Positions 55,218-63,629 are shown, numbered from the stretch's first letter. The stretch: 64,000 bases of DNA from Bacteroidota bacterium (GCA_016717725.1 JADKFA010000024.1:1-64000), one strand, 5' to 3'. The notes: a model not told the origin generated them from the sequence alone. Numbers and translations: made by a program.

Positions 55218-56579
55218 ATGAAGAACTTCATACAGACAATACAAAACATATTTAAGATTGATGACCTTCGTTCAAGGATCGTTAATACTTTATTGTTCCT
55301 CCTTATTTATCGTTTGGCGGCTCATGTGGTATTACCAGGTATTGATCCTACGCAATTGGCAGGTCTTCGTGAACAAACATCAGGTGGTATATTAGGTTTG
55401 TTAGATGCTTTCTCAGGTGGTGCGTTCTCGCAAGCATCTGTGGTTGCATTGGGAATCATGCCTTATATCTCTGCTTCGATTGTAGTTCAACTTTTGGGAA
55501 TTGCAGTTCCTTATTTCCAGAAATTGCAAAAAGAAGGTGAAAGTGGTCGTAAGAAGTTGAATCAAATTACTCGTATCTTAACCGTTATCGTGGTTATTTT
55601 CCAAGCTCCAGGTTATTTAATTAACTTGAAAGCTCAAGCGCCAGGTGCCATTATCGCTTATACTAATCCTGATATTATTTCACCCGCATTCTTTATGTTC
55701 ACAGCTACATTAATTATTGTAGCCGGTACATTATTTATCATGTGGTTGGGTGAGCGTATCACAGAGAAAGGTATTGGTAATGGTATTTCTTTAATCATCA
55801 TGACGGGTATCATCGCACGTTTGCCATTCGCATTACGTGATGAGTTTTTATCTCGTTTGAATGAGCAAGGTGGAGGACTCGTTATCTTCTTAATTGAAAT
55901 GGTAGCCCTGTTTATTGTTGTAGTATCCGTGATTCTCTTAGTGCAAGGAACTCGAAAAATTCCGGTTCAGTTTGCGAAGAAGATCGTTGGTAACAAACAA
56001 TATGGTGGCGTTCGTCAATACATTCCGCTTAAAGTAAATGCTGCAGGTGTAATGCCGATTGTATTTGCTCAAGCCATCATGTTTATCCCTGCTTACATTG
56101 CACAGTTCTTCCCAGAATCAGCATCATGGCAAGGTTTCGCAGCACAAATTACTGACTTCACTTCGGTGTTGTATAATGTTGTGTTTGCTTCCATGATCAT
56201 CATCTTCACTTATTTCTATACTGCCATCTCGGTGAATCCAAGTCAAATGGCTGATGATATGAAGAAGAATGGTGGATTTGTTCCCGGTGTTAAGCCAGGA
56301 AGAAAAACATCAGAGTTCATTGATGATATCATGTCAAAAATTACATTGCCTGGATCTATCTTCCTTGCCTTGGTAGCGATTCTACCAGCGTTTGCGATGA
56401 TGGCAGGTGTGAATACAAACTTTGCACATTTCTACGGTGGCACATCGTTGCTGATTGTAGTAGGTGTAGTGTTGGATACTTTACAGCAAATTGAGAGTCA
56501 TCTCTTGATGCGTCACTACGATGGTCTGATGAAATCAGGTCGTATCAAAGGACGTTCTGCTGCTGGAGTAACCGCATAA
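55218..56579 (+). CDS. secY: Protein translocase subunit SecY
   Basis: Product of 453 residues with ten transmembrane segments. Plug region GGILGLLDAFSGGAF and ALGIMPYISASIVVQLL in TM2, LWLGERITEKGIGNGISLII-type TM4-5 loop, and the C5 loop FYTAISVNPSQMADDMKKNG are all present. Central channel of the Sec translocon. Confidence 0.98.
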   Translation: MKNFIQTIQNIFKIDDLRSRIVNTLLFLLIYRLAAHVVLPGIDPTQLAGLREQTSGGILGLLDAFSGGAFSQASVVALGIMPYISASIVVQLLGIAVPYFQKLQKEGESGRKKLNQITRILTVIVVIFQAPGYLINLKAQAPGAIIAYTNPDIISPAFFMFTATLIIVAGTLFIMWLGERITEKGIGNGISLIIMTGIIARLPFALRDEFLSRLNEQGGGLVIFLIEMVALFIVVVSVILLVQGTRKIPVQFAKKIVGNKQYGGVRQYIPLKVNAAGVMPIVFAQAIMFIPAYIAQFFPESASWQGFAAQITDFTSVLYNVVFASMIIIFTYFYTAISVNPSQMADDMKKNGGFVPGVKPGRKTSEFIDDIMSKITLPGSIFLALVAILPAFAMMAGVNTNFAHFYGGTSLLIVVGVVLDTLQQIESHLLMRHYDGLMKSGRIKGRSAAGVTA

Positions 56580-56595
56580 TTACAATTGAATTAAA

Positions 56596-57417
56596 ATGAG
56601 CGGCGGTACTATAGTGTACAAGACGGCAGAGGAGATAGAGTACATCCGCAATAGTTCTTTACTTGTTGGCAAGACATTGGCTGAAGTAGCCAAAAATCTA
56701 AAACCCGGTGTAACCACATCGTCATTGGACGCAATAGCTGAAAAGTTTATTCGTGATCATGGCGCAACACCATCCTTCAAAGGATATCATGGATTCAAGC
56801 ATACGCTTTGTATCTCGGTAAACGAAGAAGTTGTTCACGGCATGCCGGGAGCAAGAGTAATCAAAGAAGGGGATGTGGTTTCAGTGGATTGCGGTGCCTT
56901 TATGAATGGCTATCACGGGGATTCGGCTTATACCTTTCCTGTGGGCGAAGTGAATGAAGATACCTTGCAGTTGTTGCGCGTTACCAAGACTTCTTTACTC
57001 AAGGGAATCGAACAAGCCAAAGTGGGAAACCGAATTGGTGATATCAGCGCAACGATTCAATCATACGCTGAAAAAAATGGTTACGGTGTGGTGAGAGAGT
57101 TAGTGGGACATGGAATTGGAAAACAATTGCATGAAAAACCAGAGGTTGCTAATTATGGAAAACGAGGTTCAGGTCCACAGCTAAAAGCTGGAATGACCAT
57201 CGCCATCGAGCCCATGATCAACAGAGGTACTCGCAGCATCATCCAATTGAAAGATGGATGGACCATTATCACAGGAGATCGAAAGCCTTCTGCGCATTTT
57301 GAACATACCATTGCAATTACAGAAGCAGGTCCCGATATATTAAGTACCTTCTCCTACATTGAACTTGCCATCGAAGAAAATAGTTACATAACAGAGAAAA
57401 TAGAAACACTCGCCTGA
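56596..57417 (+). CDS. map: Methionine aminopeptidase, type I
   Basis: Removes the N-terminal Met from nascent chains with two divalent metal ions. Product of 273 residues. Metal ligands: VVSVDCGAFMNGYHGDSAYTF (two Asp), ELVGHGIGKQLHEKP (His), IAIEPMINRG (Glu), HFEHTIAIT. ATG at 56596 follows secY by 16 bases. No adk gene lies between secY and map, as expected in this phylum. Confidence 0.97.
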   Translation: MSGGTIVYKTAEEIEYIRNSSLLVGKTLAEVAKNLKPGVTTSSLDAIAEKFIRDHGATPSFKGYHGFKHTLCISVNEEVVHGMPGARVIKEGDVVSVDCGAFMNGYHGDSAYTFPVGEVNEDTLQLLRVTKTSLLKGIEQAKVGNRIGDISATIQSYAEKNGYGVVRELVGHGIGKQLHEKPEVANYGKRGSGPQLKAGMTIAIEPMINRGTRSIIQLKDGWTIITGDRKPSAHFEHTIAITEAGPDILSTFSYIELAIEENSYITEKIETLA

Positions 57418-57421
57418 TCAA

Positions 57422-57640
57422 ATGTCAAAGCAACCTGCCATCGAACAAGACGGCACGATTACAGAAGCACTCTCCAATGCAACGTTCCGCGTTGAATTAG
57501 AGAATGGACACGAAATCATCGCACACATCAGTGGAAAAATGAGGATGCATTACATCAAAATTCTTCCCGGTGATAAAGTGAAAGTAGAGATGTCTCCGTA
57601 TGATCTAACAAAAGGAAGAATAACGTATCGTTATAAATAA
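57422..57640 (+). CDS. infA: Translation initiation factor IF-1
   Basis: Product of 72 residues of the OB-fold S1-like type with GTITEALSNATFRVELENGH and ISGKMRMHYIKILPGDKVKVE, ending DLTKGRITYRYK. Occludes the A site during initiation. Lies 4 bases behind map. Confidence 0.98.
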   Translation: MSKQPAIEQDGTITEALSNATFRVELENGHEIIAHISGKMRMHYIKILPGDKVKVEMSPYDLTKGRITYRYK

Positions 57641-57667
57641 TCCGTTCACGGAAAACAAAGATTAAAA

Positions 57668-57784
57668 ATGAAAGTACGCCCATCACTTAAAAAACGCAGC
57701 GCAGAATGTAAAATCGTGCGTCGCAAAGGTCGCTTGTATGTGATCAACAAAAAGAACCCACGTTTTAAAATGCGTCAAGGGTAA
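57668..57784 (+). CDS. rpmJ: 50S ribosomal protein L36 (bL36), zinc-free form
   Basis: A 38-residue frame: MKVRPSLKKRSAECKIVRRK, then GRLYVINKKNPRFKMRQG. It has one of the four zinc ligands (the C in ECK); the other Cys and His positions are S, N and R. This is the C-minus form often found in Bacteroidota. Confidence 0.95.
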   Translation: MKVRPSLKKRSAECKIVRRKGRLYVINKKNPRFKMRQG

Positions 57785-57827
57785 AATGTGTATATTTAAG
57801 TTAAACTAATAGAAATTACGTCAGATA

Positions 57828-58205
57828 ATGGCTCGTATATCTGGTATTGATTTACCAAAAAATAAAAGAGGTGAGATAGGTCTCACTTACATCTATGGCA
57901 TCGGTCGTTCGGCTGCCCAAAAGATCCTAACTACCGCCGGTGTTGATTTCAACAAGAAGGTGAATGAATGGAATGATGATGAATTGACAGCAATTCGTAC
58001 CATCATCAATGACAACTTCCGTGTGGAAGGAGCATTGCGTTCAGAAACTCAGTTGAACATTAAGCGCTTGATGGACATCGGTAGCTACCGTGGTATTCGT
58101 CATCGTTTAGGTTTACCTGTTCGTGGACAACGCACAAAAAACAATACTCGTACTCGTAAGGGTAAGCGTAAGACAGTTGCCAACAAGAAAAAGGTAACTA
58201 AATAA
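57828..58205 (+). CDS. rpsM: 30S ribosomal protein S13 (uS13)
   Basis: Product of 125 residues with MARISGIDLPKNKRGEIGL, YIYGIGRSAAQKILTTAGV-like TYIYGIGRSAAQKIL and RHRLGLPVRGQRTKNNTRTR. Bridges to the 50S and contacts P-site tRNA. Confidence 0.98.
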   Translation: MARISGIDLPKNKRGEIGLTYIYGIGRSAAQKILTTAGVDFNKKVNEWNDDELTAIRTIINDNFRVEGALRSETQLNIKRLMDIGSYRGIRHRLGLPVRGQRTKNNTRTRKGKRKTVANKKKVTK

Positions 58206-58242
58206 TCTTAAATTAACTTATTTAATATAGACGTTCTGACCC

Positions 58243-58632
58243 ATGGCTAAAACAACAAAAGCCGTAAAGAAAAGAGTAGTGAAAGTTGAGGCGACCGGTG
58301 AGGCGCATATCAATGCTACTTTTAACAACATCATTATAAGCCTTACGAACAACAGTGGCCAAGTAATTTCTTGGGCTTCTGCTGGTAAGATGGGCTTTCG
58401 TGGATCTAAGAAAAACACACCTTATGCTGCTCAGCTTGCTGCTGCAGACTGTTCGAAAGTGGCTTTTGAAGCCGGACTTCGTAAGGTTAAAGTTTTTGTA
58501 AAAGGTCCAGGATCTGGCAGAGAGTCAGCCATCCGTACTATACATAACTCTGGAGTGGAAGTAACAGAAATCATTGACATTACTCCCATCCCTCATAACG
58601 GTTGCCGCCCTCCAAAGCGTCGTCGTATCTAA
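58243..58632 (+). CDS. rpsK: 30S ribosomal protein S11 (uS11)
   Basis: Product of 129 residues. AHINATFNNIIISLTN, SWASAGKMGFRGSKKNTPYA and HNGCRPPKRRRI define S11. A Lys-rich N-terminus precedes. Confidence 0.98.
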   Translation: MAKTTKAVKKRVVKVEATGEAHINATFNNIIISLTNNSGQVISWASAGKMGFRGSKKNTPYAAQLAAADCSKVAFEAGLRKVKVFVKGPGSGRESAIRTIHNSGVEVTEIIDITPIPHNGCRPPKRRRI

Positions 58633-58671
58633 TTCTTGAAAGGTCAAACTAAAGAAAAGTAATTAAATAAA

Positions 58672-59277
58672 ATGGCAAGATATATAGGCCCCAAGACAAG
58701 AATCTCTCGTAAATTCCGCGAGCCGATTTTCGGTCCTGACAAAAATTTCGAAAAGCGTAATTATCCTCCTGGACAACATGGGAATAGTAAGAAGCGCGCT
58801 AAAGTTTCTGAATATTCAACTCAGTTGATGGAGAAGCAAAAGGTGAAGTACATGTACGGAATCCTTGAGCGTCAATTCGCGAAAATTTTCGATAAAGCGA
58901 ATCGTATGGATGGTATCACAGGTGAAAACTTGTTGAAGCTAATCGAATCACGCTTAGATAATGTTGTGTATCGCTTAGGACTTTCTTCAAGTCGTTCGGG
59001 CGCACGTCAATTGGTTTCTCATCGTCACATCACGGTGAATGGTAAGTTGGTAAATATTCCTTCTTATACATTACGTTCTGGAGATGTAGTAGCTGTTCGT
59101 GAAAAATCAAAATCACTTGAAACCATCACCGAATCATTAGCATCTCGTATGGCTAAGTATGGTTGGTTAGAGTGGGATAACAGCCAAATGGCAGGTAAAT
59201 TCATCAATCCTCCAGCTCGTGAAGAACTCACTGAGAACATCAAGGAGCAGTTGATTGTCGAATTGTACTCTAAGTAA
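58672..59277 (+). CDS. rpsD: 30S ribosomal protein S4 (uS4)
   Basis: Product of 201 residues, zinc-free type. MARYIGPKTRISRKFREPIF, NYPPGQHG and the S4 domain ESRLDNVVYRLGLSSSRSGA, VSHRHITVNGKLV. Binds 16S rRNA 5' domain and starts assembly. Confidence 0.98.
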   Translation: MARYIGPKTRISRKFREPIFGPDKNFEKRNYPPGQHGNSKKRAKVSEYSTQLMEKQKVKYMYGILERQFAKIFDKANRMDGITGENLLKLIESRLDNVVYRLGLSSSRSGARQLVSHRHITVNGKLVNIPSYTLRSGDVVAVREKSKSLETITESLASRMAKYGWLEWDNSQMAGKFINPPAREELTENIKEQLIVELYSK

Positions 59278-59353
59278 TCCTTGAATTTGTGGCCCGATGG
59301 AAGCCCTTAATTCCAAAATCATAATTAGTAAACAATAAACACATATAACTCAC

Positions 59354-60346
59354 ATGGCGATATTAGCTTTTCAGCAACCGGACAAAGTGATCATGAATCA
59401 TTCGACCGAAACCTTCGGTCAGTTCGAATTCCGTCCGCTCGAACCGGGATACGGAATAACCGTTGGAAATGCACTGCGTAGAATTCTACTCAGTTCCTTA
59501 GAAGGCTTTGCCATCACTTCTATTAAAGTTGGCGGAGTTGATCATGAATTCTCAACAATTAAAGGTGTTATTGAAGATGTAACCGAAATGATTTTGAACT
59601 TGAAGCAAGTGCGTTTCAAGCAACAAATTGAAGGTACTGACTCAGAAAAAGTACACGTGATGGTGAACGGTAAAGAAACTTTTACCGCTGGCGATATTGC
59701 AAAACATACTACAGCATTCCAAGTGTTAAATCCTGATTTCGTGATTTGCAACATGGATCCTTCTGTGAAATTGCAATTGGATATCACAATCGAAAAAGGT
59801 CGCGGTTATGTTCCTTCTGAAGAGAATAAAACAGCAACAGCTCCGATCGGTACCATCTTCTTAGACGCGATTTATACTCCAATCAGAAATGTAAAATATT
59901 TCATCGAGAACTATCGTGTGGAGCAAAAAACCGATTACGAAAAGTTAGTCGTTGAAATCACTTCTGATGGATCTGTGCATCCGAAAGAAGCATTGAAAGA
60001 TGCAGCTGAAATTTTGATTCATCATTTCATGTTGTTTAGCGACGAGAAGATCACTTTGGAGTCGAAGCCTAAGCAAGTGGCTGAAGAATTAGACGAGACG
60101 ACACTTCACATGCGTCAGTTATTAAAAACAAAATTAGTAGACATGGATTTAAGTGTTCGTGCTCTAAATTGTTTGAAAGCTGCCGATGTAGAAACGTTAG
60201 GCGACTTAGTAAGCTACACCAAAGCTGACTTATTAAAATTCCGCAATTTCGGTAAGAAGTCATTGACAGAATTAGAAGAATTAGTTCGTAGTAAGAACTT
60301 AAACTTCGGAATGAATATCGCGAAATACGGTATTGATAAAGATTAA
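59354..60346 (+). CDS. rpoA: DNA-directed RNA polymerase alpha subunit
   Basis: Product of 330 residues. N-terminal domain: EFRPLEPGYGITVGNALRRI, LLSSLEGFAIT; C-terminal domain: LDMDLSVRALNCLKAADVET-like VRALNCLKAADVETLGDLVS and FGKKSLTELEELV. The N-domain dimerises, the C-domain binds UP elements or activators. Confidence 0.98.
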   Translation: MAILAFQQPDKVIMNHSTETFGQFEFRPLEPGYGITVGNALRRILLSSLEGFAITSIKVGGVDHEFSTIKGVIEDVTEMILNLKQVRFKQQIEGTDSEKVHVMVNGKETFTAGDIAKHTTAFQVLNPDFVICNMDPSVKLQLDITIEKGRGYVPSEENKTATAPIGTIFLDAIYTPIRNVKYFIENYRVEQKTDYEKLVVEITSDGSVHPKEALKDAAEILIHHFMLFSDEKITLESKPKQVAEELDETTLHMRQLLKTKLVDMDLSVRALNCLKAADVETLGDLVSYTKADLLKFRNFGKKSLTELEELVRSKNLNFGMNIAKYGIDKD

Positions 60347-60399
60347 TTAAAAAATAAATAAATCGCGTAGAGCGAAGATTATAACAACACGAATACAAC

Positions 60400-60888
60400 A
60401 TGCGTCACGGTAAAAAACACAATCACCTCGGCCGTACTACGAGTCATAGAGTTGCTATGTTAAGCAATTTGGCTATTTCTCTTATTACACATAAACGTAT
60501 ATTCACTACAGTGGCAAAGGCCAAGGCTTTGCGTGTATATGTAGAGCCTCTTATAACAAAATCAAAAGACGATACTACACATTCACGTCGCGTGGTTTTC
60601 TCTTACTTACAAAGTAAAGATGCCGTTACCGAATTGTTTCGTGACGTAAGCGTAAAGATTGCAGATCGTCCAGGTGGATACACTCGTATCATTAAAGTAG
60701 GTAACCGTCCTGGTGATGCTGCTGAAATGGCGATGATCGAATTAGTAGACTACAACGAGAACATGCTTAAGGAAAAAACAGGTAAGAAAGGTGCAGCAAA
60801 AGCAACGACTCGTCGTAGCCGTGCTAAGAAAGCCGCTCCAAAAGCAGGCGATGCTCCAGCTGCAGAAAGCACTGACGCTGCAGAATAA
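60400..60888 (+). CDS. rplQ: 50S ribosomal protein L17 (bL17)
   Basis: Product of 162 residues with MRHGKKHNHLGRTTSHRVAM, RIFTTVAKAKALRVYVEPLI and GGYTRIIKVGNRPGDAAEMA. C-terminal extension of about 45 residues rich in Ala and Lys (AKATTRRSRAKKAAPKAGD). Last gene of the supercluster. Confidence 0.98.
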   Translation: MRHGKKHNHLGRTTSHRVAMLSNLAISLITHKRIFTTVAKAKALRVYVEPLITKSKDDTTHSRRVVFSYLQSKDAVTELFRDVSVKIADRPGGYTRIIKVGNRPGDAAEMAMIELVDYNENMLKEKTGKKGAAKATTRRSRAKKAAPKAGDAPAAESTDAAE

Positions 60889-60910
60889 TTTCTCAAAACA
60901 TAATCTATTT

Positions 60911-60943
60911 AAAGCGAGGCGAACATTTTGTTCGCCTCGCTTT
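60911..60943 (+). terminator. Rho-independent terminator after rplQ
   Basis: Perfect 15-bp stem (AAAGCGAGGCGAACA at 60911-60925 with TGTTCGCCTCGCTTT at 60929-60943), three-base loop, followed by GTTTTTT. The stem is strong for this AT-rich genome. Ends the ribosomal transcript about 20 bases beyond the rplQ stop. Confidence 0.93.
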
Positions 60944-61056
60944 GTTTTTTCTAGCTGCTAGCTGCTAGCTGCAAGTTTTTATTTCGTGACGAATAATTTT
61001 AACTCCGAAAAATAGGCTGCAAGCTTCTAGTTGCTAGAAGGTCTCAGCTACTAGAG

Positions 61057-61266
61057 CAGCCTTAGCGCCTTGGCGTCCCGATAGCTATCCATCGGCCGCC
61101 AAAGGCTTGCCGACGGCGCTGCGGAATTGCGAGAAAATTTGTCGTAGCGTAGCCTTAGCGCCTCCGCGCCTTTGCGAGAAATTTTAGCGAAGAGAAACCA
61201 TCGAAGAGAAAAGCAGTATTCTCTAACGAATAAATTTTAGTAAGCATAGAGTTTAAGCCTCTCCCC
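61057..61266. repeat. Interspersed repeat block, copy A
   Basis: Contains the 54-base GC-rich core (61073-61126) followed by an 80-base trailing part (61187-61266) with a 46-base extra piece between. The core starts GCGTCCCGATAGCTATCCAT and contains, on the minus strand, an 8-bp stem (CCGTCGGC with GCCGATGG, one G-U pair) with an inner GCC-TTT-GGC. Similar repeats at 61369, 63483 and 63576. Confidence 0.85.
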
Positions 61267-61368
61267 CTGGCCCCCTCTCCATCCTCTCCTAAAGGTGAGG
61301 ACAAGGAAGGCGAGGGGGTATTTGTTTTTTGGTGAATTAAGTTTTTAATTTGAATAGAATTGCGAAGC

Positions 61369-61534
61369 GCAGCCTTAGCGCCTTGGCGTCCCGATAGCTA
61401 TCCATCGGCCGCCAAAGGCTTGCCGACGGCGCTGCGGGATTGCGAGAAAATTTGGCGAAGAGAAACCATCGAAGAGAAAAGCAGTATTCTCTAGCGAATA
61501 AATTTTAGTGAGCATAGCGTTCAAGCCTCTCCCC
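61369..61534. repeat. Interspersed repeat block, copy B
   Basis: Near-identical to copy A: core at 61386-61439 and trailing part at 61455-61534, with a handful of substitutions and without the 46-base insert. The pair is a local direct duplication about 310 bases apart, ending in the CTCTCCCC word before a G-rich GGAGAGGGG-like stretch. Confidence 0.85.
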
Positions 61535-61780
61535 AACCCCTCTCCAGGTGAGAGGGGCTTTACTGAAATCAAATTTGGATTTTAGAATTCTTTACGAGAA
61601 AATTTGGGGTCGCTCAGTCTTTGCGCCTGCCTCCCTTTGGGGGGCTTTGCGCCTTTAATGAAGAGAATTTACTTGGAAGAATCTTTGCGGCTTTGCGCCT
61701 TAGCGAGAAAATTTGGCGAAGCGCAGACAAGGCGAGAAAACATGTCGCAGCGCAGCCATGGAAAGAAAACATAACGTAGC
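61535..61780. repeat. Degenerate CTTTGCG/GCGCC repeat spacer
   Basis: No gene. The stretch has repeated words such as CTTTGCGCCT, TTTGCGGCTTTGCGCCTTAG and GCGAGAAAATTTGGCGAAG, which are scattered pieces of the same family. It leads directly into the hip operator region. Confidence 0.7.
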
Positions 61781-61787
61781 ATATTTT

Positions 61788-61805
61788 TATACCCGAAAAG
61801 GTATA
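61788..61805. promoter_or_regulatory. Operator-like palindrome 1 of the hip operon
   Basis: TATACC-CGAAAA-GGTATA, a perfect 6-bp inverted repeat with a six-base spacer. It lies 41 bases upstream of palindrome 2. Similar in style to E. coli HipB operators (TATCC-N8-GGATA). Likely bound by the HTH protein encoded at 61893. Confidence 0.7.
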
Positions 61806-61828
61806 ATTCACCATAAATGCAACCAATT

Positions 61829-61846
61829 TATACCCTATATGGTATA
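61829..61846. promoter_or_regulatory. Operator-like palindrome 2 of the hip operon
   Basis: TATACC-CTATAT-GGTATA, a perfect inverted repeat of the same halves with a different spacer. Starts exactly 41 bases after palindrome 1 and 41 before palindrome 3. Confidence 0.7.
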
Positions 61847-61869
61847 AATGATGTATTATTGTTTATATT

Positions 61870-61887
61870 TAGACCCGAAAAGGTATA
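61870..61887. promoter_or_regulatory. Operator-like palindrome 3 of the hip operon
   Basis: TAGACC-CGAAAA-GGTATA, one mismatch in the left half and the same spacer as palindrome 1. It ends 5 bases before the hipB start codon, so a bound repressor would block initiation. Confidence 0.65.
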
Positions 61888-61892
61888 AAAAA

Positions 61893-62105
61893 ATGAATTT
61901 ATCTACTTTCGTTAAGAAAAAACGTGACGCGGCCAAACTCACCCAACCCGAACTCGCCGAAAAAGCCGGTGTAGGATTAAGGTTCGTAAGAGAACTAGAG
62001 CAAGGAAAAGAAACCCTTCGACTCGATAAAGTAAATCAGGTATTACATCTTTTCGGTCATGAAATGGGGCCTGTAAAATCTGAACCAACTTCAGCAACTC
62101 ATTAA
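61893..62105 (+). CDS. hipB: HTH antitoxin, HipB-like
   Basis: Product of 70 residues from the ATG at 61893; an ATG at 61848 in frame would add MMYYCLYLDPKRYKK but would overlap palindromes 2 and 3, so I prefer 61893. The protein is an XRE-type helix-turn-helix: FVKKKRDAAKLTQPELAEKAGVG, RFVRELEQGKETLRLDKVNQVL. Short HTH proteins of this type neutralise HipA-like kinases and autoregulate. It heads a three-gene operon with 9 bases to the next gene. Confidence 0.88.
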   Translation: MNLSTFVKKKRDAAKLTQPELAEKAGVGLRFVRELEQGKETLRLDKVNQVLHLFGHEMGPVKSEPTSATH

Positions 62106-62114
62106 TCTCTGATC

Positions 62115-62444
62115 ATGCCCAAGGCCGAAATAAAAATGCATAATGAGTTAGCAGGTTGGTTAACCCAAGACGAAAATGGATATCATTTTAAATATGCATC
62201 CTCTTATCTTGAATCAAAAAATTCACAACCAATAAGTCTCACATTGCCCATTCAGGAAATGGAATTTACCAGTTCCGTTTTGTTTTCTTTTTTTGATGGA
62301 CTCATACCTGAAGGATGGTTATTAGACATTGCAGAAAAAAATTGGAAAATCAATCCCCGCGATCGCATGGGTTTATTGCTTGCCTGTTGTAAAGACTGTA
62401 TTGGTGCAGTGAGTGTTCATTCCCTATTAGAAAATGAACTATGA
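62115..62444 (+). CDS. HipS-like small protein (HipA N-subdomain 1)
   Basis: Product of 109 residues matching the first subdomain of HipA as a free protein: ELAGWLTQDENGYHFKYASS, YLESKNSQPISLTLPIQE, and FFDGLIPEGWLLDIAEKNW. In the described hipBST systems of Gammaproteobacteria such a protein acts as the antitoxin of a shortened HipT kinase. The start overlaps nothing; the stop overlaps the kinase start by four bases (ATGA), so translation is coupled. Confidence 0.85.
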   Translation: MPKAEIKMHNELAGWLTQDENGYHFKYASSYLESKNSQPISLTLPIQEMEFTSSVLFSFFDGLIPEGWLLDIAEKNWKINPRDRMGLLLACCKDCIGAVSVHSLLENEL

Positions 62445-63394
62445 ACCAACGCTGTTTATACTGCTACCAACTCTTGGATAAAAATGAAATTGATTTTCAT
62501 ACTCGTTGTAGTAAAAAAATATTTGGAGTATCCATTCCTCCGCTCTTACCTTTTGCAGAGACCCACATGGAAGAATTAGCTGAACAAGTCATTCAATCGC
62601 ATACTGCGGTAACAGGAGTCCAACCTAAAATATCCTTGCATTTGGCATCGGCCGAAAAGCCAAATCTGGTGAAGCGATTTACCATTGTAGGAGTGAAGGG
62701 AGGCTTTATTTTAAAACCGCCTACACCGCATTATTCGCAATTGCCAGAGGTGGAAGATCTCACCATGCATCTGGCCAGCATCGCTAAAATTAAAGTGGTG
62801 CCGCATAGCCTCATTCGCTTAACTTCAAAAAACTTGGCGTACATTACGCAGCGCATCGATCGCGTGAAAAACGATAAACTCCACATGGAAGACATGTGCC
62901 AGCTTACCAACCGTCTCACCGAAGACAAATACCGTGGTTCGCACGAACAAGTAGCAAAAGCCATTTTAAAATTTTCTGCACATCCGCAATTAGACATCAT
63001 CAATTTTTATGAGTTGGTTTTATTTTCTTTTTTGACAGGCAATGCCGACATGCATTTAAAAAACTTTTCGTTGATCCATCAACCCGATGTGGGACCCGTA
63101 TTTTCTCCCGCCTATGATTTGGTAGCTACGGCATTAGTAAATCCGGCCGATGACGAAGACCTAGCCCTCACCCTCAATGGCAAAAAGAAAAAAATAAACC
63201 ACGATGATTTCATAGCGGCATTTACAAACATTGGATTGGATCCAAAACAGCAAGAAAACATTTTTAAGAAAATGCAAAAAGCCAAGCCCTTGTGGATTGA
63301 ATTCATCGAGATTAGTTTTTTAAATGCGGAGATGAAAACTCATTACAAAAATTTGTTGAACGATAGATTTATTAGAATGGATGTTAGATTCTAG
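62441..63394 (+). CDS. HipT-like serine kinase toxin
   Basis: Product of 317 residues and hence a HipA without the N-subdomain. The start has a CxxC-x11-HxxC cluster (C5, C8, H20, C23) that may bind zinc and is absent from E. coli HipA. A Gly-rich loop VTGVQPKISL at about 57-66 with Ser65, GFILKPP with Lys92, PEVEDL with Glu105, RIDRV at 138-142, GNADMHLKN at 200-208 (catalytic Asp203 and Asn208) and PAYDLV with Asp226 agree with the HipA kinase active site. Characterised relatives phosphorylate aminoacyl-tRNA synthetases (HipA: GltX; HipT: TrpS). Confidence 0.88.
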   Translation: MNQRCLYCYQLLDKNEIDFHTRCSKKIFGVSIPPLLPFAETHMEELAEQVIQSHTAVTGVQPKISLHLASAEKPNLVKRFTIVGVKGGFILKPPTPHYSQLPEVEDLTMHLASIAKIKVVPHSLIRLTSKNLAYITQRIDRVKNDKLHMEDMCQLTNRLTEDKYRGSHEQVAKAILKFSAHPQLDIINFYELVLFSFLTGNADMHLKNFSLIHQPDVGPVFSPAYDLVATALVNPADDEDLALTLNGKKKKINHDDFIAAFTNIGLDPKQQENIFKKMQKAKPLWIEFIEISFLNAEMKTHYKNLLNDRFIRMDVRF

Positions 63395-63482
63395 TTTTTA
63401 GCTGCAAGCTGTTTGCTGCAGGACCACCTGCATAGCGCAGCCTTAGCGCCTTAGCGAGAAAATCTGTCGTAGCGCAGCCTTA

Positions 63483-63536
63483 GCGTCCCGATAGCTATCC
63501 ATCGGCCGCCAAAGGCTTGCCGACGGCGCTGCGGGA
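63483..63536. repeat. 54-bp hairpin repeat core, copy C
   Basis: Identical over the core to the copies at 61386-61439 and 63576-63629. Preceded by GCAGCCTTA-type words and followed by TTGCGCC, as in the other copies. Confidence 0.85.
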
Positions 63537-63575
63537 TTGCGCCTTTGCGAGAAAATTTGGCGAAGCGCAGCCTTT

Positions 63576-63629
63576 GCGTCCCGATAGCTATCCATCGGCC
63601 GCCAAAGGCTTGCCGACGGCGCTGCGGGA
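63576..63629. repeat. 54-bp hairpin repeat core, copy D
   Basis: Second copy in the same spacer, 93 bases after copy C. Same sequence and orientation as the others. Confidence 0.85.

Noticed and set aside
61848..61892. Longer hipB start at 61848
   Set aside because: It would place operator 3 inside the coding region and add a sequence unlike any HTH protein; the ATG at 61893 fits better.
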